From contig CAIVPZ010000068.1 of assembly GCA_903907955.1 (NCBI GenBank), positions 1-64,000 on the forward strand: a DNA stretch of 64,000 bases. Direction: 5' to 3'. Shown here in pieces: positions 8,643-16,230 of the stretch (within the stretch, counting starts at the first letter, position 1; every line of letters begins with the position of its first letter). The stretch is from an uncultured Acetobacteraceae bacterium (GTDB lineage: Bacteria > Pseudomonadota > Alphaproteobacteria > Acetobacterales > Acetobacteraceae). A program made the position numbers and the translations under genes. The notes under the pieces were generated by a model that had not been told where the DNA came from, ran no database searches, and was given only the letters and a program-made list of their open reading frames with translations.

Positions 8643-9971
8643 CTATTGAACGCCGCGGGATCGGAGCACCGTGGCCAGTTCGCGGTCCGCGCTGTCGATG
8701 TGCCGCAGCAGCCATTCCAGCAGGAAACGCGCGGTCAGGCTCAGGCTGCGCTTGTCGCATCCTGCCGAGAAGTTCCGCAGGTCGTCCAGGAGATGCGCAT
8801 GAATCGCGCGATGCGCGGCGGCGTTGGCAAACCCGTGCTCGTCCATCAGGCGTTCTTCGGTCGCGAAGTGGTGCTGCGTATAGGAAAGCGCCGAAGCCAG
8901 CATGTCCGAGATCGCCGCCGCGTTGTCGCCGCGTCGCAGCGCGGCGGAAAGGTCATTCAGACGCCCGGCGAGTTTCCGGTGCTGCTTGTCGATCACCGCA
9001 ATCCCGACCTCATGGGCGGCCGACCAGATGATCAGCGGCAATGCGCTCGCGGCCGGCGAACCCCGTGCGGACGCGGTGACATGGCGGCTCCTGCCGCCGC
9101 GCTTGGCCTCATAGAGGGCGGCGTCCGCCGCGGCGATCAGCTCATCGGGGGTTCCGCCATGGTCGGGGAACAGCGCGATCCCGACGCTGACGCCGACGCA
9201 GACGTCCCGTCCCTTGATGGGTATCGGCTGCCGTGCGGCCTCGACGAGCCGGGCGGCGATCAGCGCCGTGTCGTGGCCACCCCGCACCCGCGGCAGCACG
9301 ACGCAGAACTCGTCCCCGCCGAGCCGGGCCAGCGTGTCGCGGTCCCGGATGCACGCCAGGAAGCGCTGGGCGGTCACCTGGAGCACGGCATCGCCCGCCT
9401 GGTGGCCATAGGTGTCGTTGGCGGATTTCAGGCCATCCAGGTCCGCCATCAACACCGCCAGCCCGGACTGGCCGCTCCGGGCTTCGACGATGGCATCCCG
9501 CAGCCGGTCCAGCACCAGCGCCCGGTTCGGCAGCCCCGTCAGCATGTCCGTGTAGGCAAGGTCGCTCAGGTGCTTCTCGGAGAGCTGGCGGCAGGTGACA
9601 TCATCGCCGAACACACAGATTGTCGGCATGCCGTCGAATGTTTCGCGGGCCAGGAACAGTTCGGCATCGAACGCCGTGCCGTCGCGCCGGATCGCCCGCC
9701 CCCGGAAAGTCGCGGGCATTTCCGCCGGATCGGCCAGCACCCTGCCGATGGCCGCCCGGTCCTGGGCGGCGATCACCTCGATCAGCTTCATCCCGACGAT
9801 GCCCGTGCCGGCGCCGAACAACGCCATGAACGCCGGGTTGGCGAAGACAAACCGTTCCATCCGCACCACGGCGAACGGAACCGCCCGGCTGCCGGTCAGC
9901 AGACGGCACACGGTGGCGGAGTCAAGCTCTTCAGGCCCGCAAACGGCAGCGGCCGCGCGGCATGCCTCCAT
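8643..9971 (-). CDS. PAS-GGDEF-hemerythrin diguanylate cyclase
   Basis: A predicted soluble 442-aa signalling enzyme making cyclic di-GMP. Order: a PAS-like domain (about 30-130), a GGDEF domain (about 138-300) with intact GGDEF at 218-222 and an inhibitory I-site RxxD at 209-212, and a C-terminal hemerythrin domain (about 315-440) with the di-iron ligands HxxxI..IDxQH (His320, His331), HFxxEE (His368, Glu372), HxxxH (His387, His391) and a final HIxxxD. Hemerythrins bind O2 (or NO), so an oxygen-tuned output is inferred. No membrane segment. The start at 9971 follows GGAG 8 bases upstream. It is divergent from the next gene, with 162 bases between starts. Confidence 0.88.
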   Translation of the reverse strand: MEACRAAAAVCGPEELDSATVCRLLTGSRAVPFAVVRMERFVFANPAFMALFGAGTGIVGMKLIEVIAAQDRAAIGRVLADPAEMPATFRGRAIRRDGTAFDAELFLARETFDGMPTICVFGDDVTCRQLSEKHLSDLAYTDMLTGLPNRALVLDRLRDAIVEARSGQSGLAVLMADLDGLKSANDTYGHQAGDAVLQVTAQRFLACIRDRDTLARLGGDEFCVVLPRVRGGHDTALIAARLVEAARQPIPIKGRDVCVGVSVGIALFPDHGGTPDELIAAADAALYEAKRGGRSRHVTASARGSPAASALPLIIWSAAHEVGIAVIDKQHRKLAGRLNDLSAALRRGDNAAAISDMLASALSYTQHHFATEERLMDEHGFANAAAHRAIHAHLLDDLRNFSAGCDKRSLSLTARFLLEWLLRHIDSADRELATVLRSRGVQ

Positions 9972-10133
9972 TCGGGCATCTCCCTGGTCGGTCTGAGGAA
10001 GCGGGCGATGGCGGAACAGTCTTGCCCGTCCACGGTTACCAATTTCTTCAGCGGCCCGAAGCGGCCCGGTGCACCTCGGGCAACGCCGCGCCGGGATGGC
10101 ATCGGGTTGGCTTTTCTGGCAAAGCGGCATCCC

Positions 10134-11783
10134 ATGTCATATCCTTCCGCCACTGCCGAAGACACCAGGCGCGCCAAGGCCCTGGTGCGCGCCGTCGTCT
10201 CCGCATTGCGCGAGCGCGGCGCGCCGTCGCTGGACGCCACCGCCACCGCCTGGCTGGAAGACCGGCCGCACAGCCTGTGGCCGCTGCTCGATGCCGCCGT
10301 GGCTGCCTGCACCGCGCGCCGGCGGAACGAGGCGCAGGTCACCGCCTGCCGCTGGCTGCTCGCCAACCAGCTGGAGCTGATCCGCTACCGGCTCGAACGC
10401 GGCCACGACTGGGCGCAGGCGATGCTCGATGCCTACCAGGAGAAGCTGATCGCGCTGGTTCAGGCCCATGCCCTGCCGGAAGCCGACTGGTTCGAACTGG
10501 TCAATCTGCTCAAGATCGCCAAGGTGCCGATCCGCCCCGGGATGGCCGAGGCGCTGACCATGGCCGCCGCCGACGCAACCGCCGAAGACGTGCCATCGCC
10601 GGAGGAAATCCCGCACCAGTTGCGCGGCATGCTCGACGCGCTCGGCCGCTCGACCGAGGACCCGTTCATGGTGGTCGAGGGGCTGGCGGAAACCGGCACG
10701 CTGATGCCGGTCGAACTGCGCGTCTACATGACGCACGAACTCGGCCTGTCGCCGCATGCGGTGCTGCGCGAGGCGGTGCCGCTGCTGCTGCTCGATCCCG
10801 AGCCGGCGGTGCGCCAGGCCGCTGCCGCGGTGCTGGAGCAGGTGGCGGGTCCGGACACGGTGTCGCCGGTGATGCTGCGGCGGGCGCTGCTGGTGCGCAA
10901 CTGGGTGCCGGAGGCCGAGCGCGAGCCGATCGACCGGCTGGTCCGCAAGGCGCGCCTGAAGGGCGTGACCTGCGCGCAATGGGCGCCGCCGCCGGCGCTG
11001 GCGATCCAGTGCTCGATGGTGGACGGTTCCGGCGCGCAGAGCCTGCTGGTGACCACGCCGAAGGGGCGAACCGGGCTGTTCATCGGGCTGCTGCTCAAGC
11101 AGGGCTACGGCATCCGCGACGCCTGGTGCGACGCGTCGCTGCCGCGGCCGGAAATCAACCGCGCGCTCAGGGAAACGCAGCGGACGATGACGTGGCATCC
11201 GACCGGGCGCGATCACCTCGACCTGGTGGTGCAGCACCACATCCGCCGCGGCCTGACGGCCGGCCACCTGCCGCAGGCGGCGATCGTCGCGGTGGCCGAG
11301 GCGTTCGGCGCGGCCGACTGGAAGGACCGCGGCATCGACGTGGCGGCGGAGACGGAGCGGCTGTTCAGCGGGCTCGGGGCCGCGGCCGGCAGCGCGGCGG
11401 CGGTCACGGCGTCATTGCGGCGCAGTGGTACCTGGCTGGCGCATGATCCGATGATGCAGTCCTGGTTCGAGGACGACGCGGCGATCCGGGCGCTGGTCGA
11501 GGGCAAGCCGCGTCCGAAGCCGCAGGTGGCGGTGCGGCGGGTGCTGGAGGAGGTGCTGCCGGCCCGCCGCGCGGCGTGGGCGGAACGGGCGCTGCTGCTG
11601 GCGCTGTGGCTGCAGGCCGGCCCCGCTGCCACCGCATCGGCCGCCACCGATCCGGCCGGGCGCTGGCAGGACTGCGTGGTGCTGGCGCACGCCCTGCTGT
11701 CCGAACGTCCGCTGGCGGAACTGCCGGCGATGGTGGCGATCGCCGAACGCAGCATCTTCGCGGCATCCGCCAAGGTCTGGTGA
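10134..11783 (+). CDS. conserved protein of unknown function (549 aa, helical repeat-like)
   Basis: I do not recognise the family. The protein is rich in Ala, Leu and Arg and appears mostly alpha-helical, with short amphipathic helix pairs in the middle (for example around VLREAVPLLLLDPEPAVRQAAAAVLEQV) that look like HEAT-type repeats. There is no signal peptide or membrane segment. It has several conserved-looking Trp and Cys residues but no catalytic motif that I can name. The ATG at 10134 starts a plausible N-terminus; an earlier in-frame start near 10008 cannot be excluded. The stop is 9 bases before the CopD-like gene, so the two probably form an operon. Confidence 0.7.
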   Translation: MSYPSATAEDTRRAKALVRAVVSALRERGAPSLDATATAWLEDRPHSLWPLLDAAVAACTARRRNEAQVTACRWLLANQLELIRYRLERGHDWAQAMLDAYQEKLIALVQAHALPEADWFELVNLLKIAKVPIRPGMAEALTMAAADATAEDVPSPEEIPHQLRGMLDALGRSTEDPFMVVEGLAETGTLMPVELRVYMTHELGLSPHAVLREAVPLLLLDPEPAVRQAAAAVLEQVAGPDTVSPVMLRRALLVRNWVPEAEREPIDRLVRKARLKGVTCAQWAPPPALAIQCSMVDGSGAQSLLVTTPKGRTGLFIGLLLKQGYGIRDAWCDASLPRPEINRALRETQRTMTWHPTGRDHLDLVVQHHIRRGLTAGHLPQAAIVAVAEAFGAADWKDRGIDVAAETERLFSGLGAAAGSAAAVTASLRRSGTWLAHDPMMQSWFEDDAAIRALVEGKPRPKPQVAVRRVLEEVLPARRAAWAERALLLALWLQAGPAATASAATDPAGRWQDCVVLAHALLSERPLAELPAMVAIAERSIFAASAKVW

Positions 11784-11792
11784 CGTCCGGCC

Positions 11793-12275
11793 ATGATCGA
11801 CATCACCCTTGCCCGGGCGCTGCATGTGGTTGCGATCGTGCTGTGGCTGGGCGGCGTCGGCATGGTCACGACCGTCCTGCTGCCCGCCATCCGGCGCCAG
11901 CATCCGCCCGCCGGCCGGTTCGCGCAGTTCCATGCCATCGAGCATGGTTTCGCCCGGCAGGCGCGCTGGACGACCGGACTGGCCGGTGCCACCGGGGTCT
12001 ACATGGCGTGGCGGCTCGACCTGTGGGACCGTTTCGCAGCAGCCGAATTCTGGTGGATGCACGCCATGGTCGCGACCTGGGCGGTGTTCACCCTGATGCT
12101 GTTCGTCATCGAACCGCTGTTTCTCGACCGTCTGCTGGCGCGCCGGGCGGCCCGCCAGCCGGAGGCGACGTATCGCCTGATCGAACGCCTGCACCGGGGT
12201 CTGCTTGCGCTGAGCCTGCTCACCGTGGCGGGCGCCGTCGCCGGGGCGCACGGGCTGAACCTGTTCGACTGGTAG
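11793..12275 (+). CDS. CopD-like four-helix membrane protein
   Basis: A 160-aa integral membrane protein with four predicted transmembrane helices (about 8-28, 52-72, 84-106, 134-152). Histidines near the membrane faces (His11 in HVVAIVLWLGG, His46 and His50, His89 in HAMVATW) recall the CopD/cytochrome-like membrane family, where they bind copper or haem. Function is inferred only from this pattern. It is the second gene of a likely pair with the unknown 549-aa protein and converges on nsrR, with a 4-base gap. Confidence 0.65.
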   Translation: MIDITLARALHVVAIVLWLGGVGMVTTVLLPAIRRQHPPAGRFAQFHAIEHGFARQARWTTGLAGATGVYMAWRLDLWDRFAAAEFWWMHAMVATWAVFTLMLFVIEPLFLDRLLARRAARQPEATYRLIERLHRGLLALSLLTVAGAVAGAHGLNLFDW

Positions 12276-12279
12276 CCGT

Positions 12280-12741
12280 CTACACCGGCCCGCCCGGCGC
12301 TGGCGCATCCGCGGCGAGGCCAAAGCGCTGCAGCAGGACGCGGCTGTGCGGGCCGGCGACATCGGCGACCGTGTAGCGGTCGAGCACGCCGAACAATGCG
12401 CCCGCCGCCTCATCCATGATCGCGCGCAGCCGGCAGACATCGCCGATGGCGCAATCAGCCCCGGTCTGGCATTCGACCAGGGCGATTTCCGGCTCGGTCG
12501 CGCGCACCACATCGCCCAGGCCGATCTTCGCGGCAGGGCGGGCAAGGCGCAGCCCGCCATGCCGCCCGCGCAATGTCTCGATCAGCCCGGCCTTGCCGAG
12601 GGCGTGGATCACCTTGGTCATGTGACTTTCGGAAATCCGGTAGGCCGCGGCGATTTCGGCGATCGAGGCAAGCTGCTCCGGCCGCACCGCAAGAAAGATC
12701 AGCGTGCGCAGGCCGTAATCGGTGAAGCGCGTCAGACGCAT
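12280..12741 (-). CDS. nsrR: NO-sensing Rrf2-family repressor NsrR
   Basis: A 153-aa Rrf2-type winged-helix regulator. NsrR carries an iron-sulphur cluster that is destroyed by nitric oxide, which releases repression of NO-detoxifying genes. Seen: the N-terminal MRLTRFTDYGLRTL motif, the helix-turn-helix around SIAEIAAAYRISESHMTKVIHAL and three cluster cysteines at 91, 97 and 103. The spacing (C-x5-C-x5-C) has one more residue in the first gap than the E. coli protein as I recall it. It is the last gene of hcp-hcr-nsrR on the minus strand, which supports the assignment over other Rrf2 regulators such as IscR, and implies autoregulation through the dyad upstream of hcp. Confidence 0.85.
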   Translation of the reverse strand: MRLTRFTDYGLRTLIFLAVRPEQLASIAEIAAAYRISESHMTKVIHALGKAGLIETLRGRHGGLRLARPAAKIGLGDVVRATEPEIALVECQTGADCAIGDVCRLRAIMDEAAGALFGVLDRYTVADVAGPHSRVLLQRFGLAADAPAPGGPV

Positions 12742-12771
12742 GCCTGTTAATAGCGCGGATTGCCCGCGTCC

Positions 12772-13794
12772 TCAACGCGGCTGCACCTCCTCGGTGAAGA
12801 TCTGTGACGGCGGCAGGCCGCGCGCCCCGGCCACCGCCAGCACCGAATCAACCAGCCTGGGCGGTCCGCAGACATAGACATCCGGCAACGCCACCGCTTC
12901 GTCGAGCATGGCGGCAAAGGCATCGGCGGCGGTGCCGGTGAAGCCGGACCAGGCGCCCTGCGGATGCCAGACGCTCAGCACCACCGTCAGCATCGGCAAG
13001 GCCGCCTCCAGCGCGCGGATCGCTTCGGCGGCAAGCAATTCCGCCTCCCGGTTCACCGCGAAGATCAGCGTGGTCGGCTGCATGTCCTGGAATTCGGCCA
13101 GATGCCGGAGCATCGCCAGCACCGGGGCGAAGCCGCAGCCGCCGCCGATCAGGCAGCGCGGCCGGGGGCTGGTTTCGTCCAGCATGAAGCGCCCCAGCGG
13201 CCCGCGCACCACCAGGCGGTCGCCCGGACGTGCCCGCGCGGCCAGCCAGGTGGAGAAGGCTCCGCCCGGCAGCAGCCGGATCAGGAACTCCAGCCGGCCG
13301 TCCCAGTTCGGCAGGTTGGCCATCGAATAGGCACGGCGGATGGTCGTCCCGGGGATCGACACTTCCATGTACTGCCCGGGCACGAAATCGGCAGCGGCGC
13401 CAAGGGCCGGATCGGCATCGAGGGTGAGCGTCAGCGCCATTGCCCCGCTGCCGGCCGGCGTCAGGCCGGTGATGGTCGCCTCCCGCTGCGGCACCCGCTG
13501 GCGACGGATGTCGGTCTGCGCATAGGGAAGATTGATGACGAGATTGCCTTCCGGGCGGCAGCGGCACAGCAGCACACCGCCCGCTGCGGCATCGGCGAGC
13601 ACGCCGGCACCGGTCTGGCCGAGCGTGTACCGCCCTTCGGCCACCTGGGCGTGGCAGGCGCCGCAGGTGCCTTCATGGCACATGGCCGGCAGATACAGGC
13701 CGGCGGTTTCCGCGGCGTTCAGAACGGTGTCGGTATCGGCGCAGGGGAATTCGAAGCGCGCGCCGTCGCGGGTGCGCAGGGTGATTTCGGGCAT
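12772..13794 (-). CDS. hcr: ferredoxin-NAD(P) oxidoreductase, Hcp reductase (Hcr-like)
   Basis: A 340-aa electron-transfer flavoprotein. It starts with a plant-type [2Fe-2S] domain with cysteines 39, 44, 47 and 77, then an FAD-binding barrel (RAYSMANLP) and an NAD-binding domain (CGFAPVLAML, VYVCGPPRLVDSV). The [2Fe-2S] domain is N-terminal, as in phenol hydroxylase or methane monooxygenase reductases, whereas E. coli Hcr has it at the C-terminus; the role as electron donor to Hcp is therefore inferred from gene order. It lies between hcp (71 bases, containing a hairpin repeat) and nsrR (30 bases). Confidence 0.8.
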   Translation of the reverse strand: MPEITLRTRDGARFEFPCADTDTVLNAAETAGLYLPAMCHEGTCGACHAQVAEGRYTLGQTGAGVLADAAAGGVLLCRCRPEGNLVINLPYAQTDIRRQRVPQREATITGLTPAGSGAMALTLTLDADPALGAAADFVPGQYMEVSIPGTTIRRAYSMANLPNWDGRLEFLIRLLPGGAFSTWLAARARPGDRLVVRGPLGRFMLDETSPRPRCLIGGGCGFAPVLAMLRHLAEFQDMQPTTLIFAVNREAELLAAEAIRALEAALPMLTVVLSVWHPQGAWSGFTGTAADAFAAMLDEAVALPDVYVCGPPRLVDSVLAVAGARGLPPSQIFTEEVQPR

Positions 13795-13805
13795 GTGAGA
13801 CCTTG

Positions 13806-13864
13806 GGGAATGGGGTGCAGGGGGCCACTGCCCCCTGCCGGGTCCAGGGCAGCGCCCTGGCCTT
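13806..13864. repeat. GC-rich tandem hairpins (family A, copy 1)
   Basis: Two adjacent stem-loops: GCAGGGGGC/GCCCCCTGC with loop CACT (13817-13838) and CCAGGGC/GCCCTGG with loop AGC (13844-13860). They lie between hcp and hcr on the minus strand. The same units recur in six other intergenic places in this window. Within an operon they may slow or partly stop transcription, or protect the upstream message. Confidence 0.85.
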
Positions 13865-13865
13865 C

Positions 13866-15524
13866 CTAGGCTGCCAGCGCAGCCGCGATATCCGCCTCGG
13901 CGGTGGTAATCGGCTGAATCCCGAACCGGTTGACCAGCACATCCAGCAAAGCCGGGGTCAGGAACACCGGCAGCGTCGGCCCAAGCCGCACATTGCGCAC
14001 ACCCAGCGCCAGCAGGGTGAGGAACACCGCCGCCGCCTTCTGCTCGAACCAGGAGACGATCAGCGACAGCGGCAATTCGTTCACCCCGCAGCCGAACGCG
14101 CCGGCCAGCGCCTGGGCGATCACCAGCGCGGAATAGGTGTCGTTGCACTGGCCGATGTCGAGCAGCCGCGGCAGCCCGGCCACGGTGCCGAAATCATGCG
14201 TGTTGAAGCGATACTTGCCGCAGCCCAGCGTCAGCACCATCGAGTCCGCCGGCACCGCCTCGGCGAACTCGGTGTAGTAGTTGCGGCCGGGTGCGGCGCC
14301 GTCGCAGCCGCCGATCAGGAAGAAGTGCTTCAGCGCCCCGGATTTCACCGCCTCGATGACCTGGCCGGCCACGCCGAGCACGGCGTCTCGCCCGAAGCCG
14401 ACGGTGATGGTCTGCTCCGGTGCGGTGGCGGCGAATCCGGGCAGGGCGCGCGCGGCCTGCACGACGATGCCGAAATCGCCGTTGTCGATATGCCGCAGCC
14501 CCGGCCAGCCGACCGGGCCGGCGGTGAAGATGCGGTTGCGATACGCCGCCTGCGGCTCGATCAGGCAGTTCGAGGTCATCACGATCGGCCCCGGAAAGGC
14601 GGCGAACTCGTTCTGCTGGTTCTGCCAGGCGCCGCCGTAGTTGCCGGCCAGATGCGGATGGGCGCGCAGCTTCGGATAGCCATGCGCCGGCAGCAGCTCG
14701 CCATGGGTATAGACGTTGATGCCGGTGTCGCGGGTGGCCTCCAGGATCGCGGCGAGATCGCGCAGGTCGTGACCGGAAACCAGGATGGCCTTGCCGGCAA
14801 CCGGGGTGGTGCGCACCGGCGCCGGCGCGGGGGTGCCGAACGTGCCGGTATTCGCCGCGTCGAGTGCTTCCATCGCCACGAAATTGCAGCGCCCGAGCGC
14901 CAGCACCTCCGCAAGCAGCGCGTCCAGGTCGGTCGGATCGCCGGCGAGGACATCGAGCGCGCGGGCGATGCCGTCGCCGATCGCGTCACGCCGCTGGCCG
15001 AGCACCTCGGCGTGGTGCGCGTAGGCGGCGACCCCCTTCAGCCCGTACAGCAGCAGCGCGCGCAGGCCGATGACGTCGGCGCCCACCGTCTCGATGCCGG
15101 CCCGAACGCCGACCGCGCCGGCCTGGGCGAGCAGGCCCGGGAGCGTGTCGGCGGGCACGAAGCCGGCCGGCCCGTCCGGCACCTCCGGCAACTGCCCGGC
15201 TGCGTGGCGCGCGGCCGCGTACGCCGCCCGCAGCCGGTCGCGGACGGTCGCCGCCTCGGCGATCAGGGCGACGAAGCGGGCGCGGTTGAAGTTGACGTTG
15301 GTCAGGGTGGTGAACATGGCGAACAGCACGAAACTGTCGGCCGCGGGATCGGACCCGCCGAGAGCGGCGAGGCGCGTGCGGTACTGGGCAATGCCCTTGA
15401 GCTGATGGATCAGCAGGTCCTGCAGATCCGCCGTGACCGCGTCCTTGCCGCACACGCCCTTTGTGGTCGCGCAGCCGGCGGCCGTTTCCGTTCGGTTCGT
15501 CTGTTCGCACTGAAAGCAGAACAT
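13866..15524 (-). CDS. hcp: hydroxylamine reductase / hybrid cluster protein Hcp
   Basis: Hcp reduces hydroxylamine and, physiologically, nitric oxide to N2O, protecting against nitrosative stress in low oxygen. The 552-aa protein has the N-terminal cluster cysteines Cys3, Cys6, Cys18 and Cys25, and the hybrid-cluster ligands are visible in the [22 protein letters not shown] and GCGKYRF blocks. Length matches the class with the longer N-terminal cysteine spacing (C-x2-C-x11-C-x6-C). It is the first gene of hcp-hcr-nsrR on the minus strand; a perfect FNR box and an NsrR-like dyad lie upstream of the ATG at 15524. Confidence 0.95.
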   Translation of the reverse strand: MFCFQCEQTNRTETAAGCATTKGVCGKDAVTADLQDLLIHQLKGIAQYRTRLAALGGSDPAADSFVLFAMFTTLTNVNFNRARFVALIAEAATVRDRLRAAYAAARHAAGQLPEVPDGPAGFVPADTLPGLLAQAGAVGVRAGIETVGADVIGLRALLLYGLKGVAAYAHHAEVLGQRRDAIGDGIARALDVLAGDPTDLDALLAEVLALGRCNFVAMEALDAANTGTFGTPAPAPVRTTPVAGKAILVSGHDLRDLAAILEATRDTGINVYTHGELLPAHGYPKLRAHPHLAGNYGGAWQNQQNEFAAFPGPIVMTSNCLIEPQAAYRNRIFTAGPVGWPGLRHIDNGDFGIVVQAARALPGFAATAPEQTITVGFGRDAVLGVAGQVIEAVKSGALKHFFLIGGCDGAAPGRNYYTEFAEAVPADSMVLTLGCGKYRFNTHDFGTVAGLPRLLDIGQCNDTYSALVIAQALAGAFGCGVNELPLSLIVSWFEQKAAAVFLTLLALGVRNVRLGPTLPVFLTPALLDVLVNRFGIQPITTAEADIAAALAA

Positions 15525-15583
15525 GCCGTTCAATCCACCCGTTGCCGTTGCCCTTCGACCTGGTTCGCGATGCCGCGCCACCG

Positions 15584-15608
15584 AAAGGTATATTCTAGAT
15601 GAACCTTT
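15584..15608. promoter_or_regulatory. NsrR-type operator dyad upstream of hcp
   Basis: A 25-base interrupted palindrome: arms AAAGGT and ACCTTT at the ends, with 11-1-11 half-site geometry (core 15585-15607) as in known NsrR sites, whose consensus half is AAGATGYATTT. Read on the minus strand, the centre contains TAGAAT (15597 to 15592), a good -10 hexamer for hcp. A repressor bound here would cover the -10 region. It is 60 bases before the hcp ATG. The assignment rests on geometry, position and the nsrR gene in the same operon. Confidence 0.75.
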
Positions 15609-15623
15609 CCAGGCGCACCGGCG

Positions 15624-15637
15624 TTGATCTGGATCAA
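15624..15637. promoter_or_regulatory. perfect FNR box between hcp and the ArsC-like gene
   Basis: TTGATCTGGATCAA matches the FNR/FixK consensus TTGAT-N4-ATCAA at every position. Its centre is 36 bases from the centre of the TAGAAT -10-like hexamer of hcp, close to the 32 expected for an activator at -41.5, and 79 bases before the TTG start of the gene on the plus strand. It could serve both directions. The fnr gene lies 3 kb downstream. Confidence 0.8.
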
Positions 15638-15708
15638 GGCCCCCGGCGGTGCGACGGCACCAGCCTGTGGAAGCTGCGCAAACGCTGCCGACCAGGGGGA
15701 CGAAAACT

Positions 15709-16149
15709 TTGGCGAAGGTGCTGTTCTGGGAGAAGCCCGGCTGTGCCGGCAACGCACGGCAGAAGGCGCTGCTGGCGGCGTCCGGCCACGATGTGTCGGC
15801 GCGCGACCTGCGCGCCGAGCCGTGGACCGCCGAGCGGCTGCGGCCCTTCTTCGGCGACCGGCCGGTCGCCGAGTGGTTCAACCGCAACGCCCCGCGCATC
15901 AAATCGGGCGCGATCCGGCCGGAGGCGCTGGACGAAGCCGCGGCGCTGGCGCTGCTGCTGGCCGACCCGCTGCTGATCCGCCGCCCCTTGCTGCAGGTGG
16001 GCGGGCGCCGCGAGGCCGGCTTCGAGCCGGCGCTGGTGGCGGCGTGGATCGGCCTGCAAACCGATGGGCCGGTGGTGGATGAAACCTGCCGCCGGCATGC
16101 CCCCGGCGCCTGCCCGGTGGCGGAACCGGAAGACCAGATCACCGTGTAG
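15709..16149 (+). CDS. ArsC/Spx-like thioredoxin-fold protein (nitrogenase-associated protein family)
   Basis: A 146-aa protein of the arsenate reductase-like fold. The start [20 protein letters not shown] has the single N-terminal cysteine of the family, in the version found in so-called nitrogenase-associated proteins, and [13 protein letters not shown] and LLIRRPLL match the later ArsC blocks. Biochemical role is unknown; it is not expected to be a classical arsenate reductase. The start is taken as TTG at 15709 because AGGGGGA lies 8 bases before it; an in-frame ATG at 15649 would add 20 residues with no family match. A perfect FNR box lies upstream, so expression in low oxygen is likely. 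Confidence 0.7.
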   Translation: MAKVLFWEKPGCAGNARQKALLAASGHDVSARDLRAEPWTAERLRPFFGDRPVAEWFNRNAPRIKSGAIRPEALDEAAALALLLADPLLIRRPLLQVGGRREAGFEPALVAAWIGLQTDGPVVDETCRRHAPGACPVAEPEDQITV

Positions 16150-16181
16150 CGCCCCTGGCCTTCCTGCCGTCAGCGTGGCAC

Positions 16182-16195
16182 TTGACGCAGATCAA
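16182..16195. promoter_or_regulatory. FNR box upstream of hemN
   Basis: TTGACGCAGATCAA differs from the consensus TTGAT-N4-ATCAA in one half-site base. Its centre is 42 bases before the hemN ATG. FNR control of hemN is common in alphaproteobacteria. Confidence 0.75.
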
Positions 16196-16230
16196 GGAAG
16201 CCGCCCGGCAGCCAGGAGCATCCTGCCCCC

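Noticed and set aside
13803-15602. A 599-codon plus-strand frame over hcp
   Set aside because: hcp is complete on the other strand with all cluster ligands; the plus frame is Gln/Arg-rich noise.
15709-16149. Evidence for a nitrogenase gene cluster, from the nitrogenase-associated protein
   Set aside because: No nif gene is present; the ArsC-like protein is found widely and is linked here to hcp and hemN.
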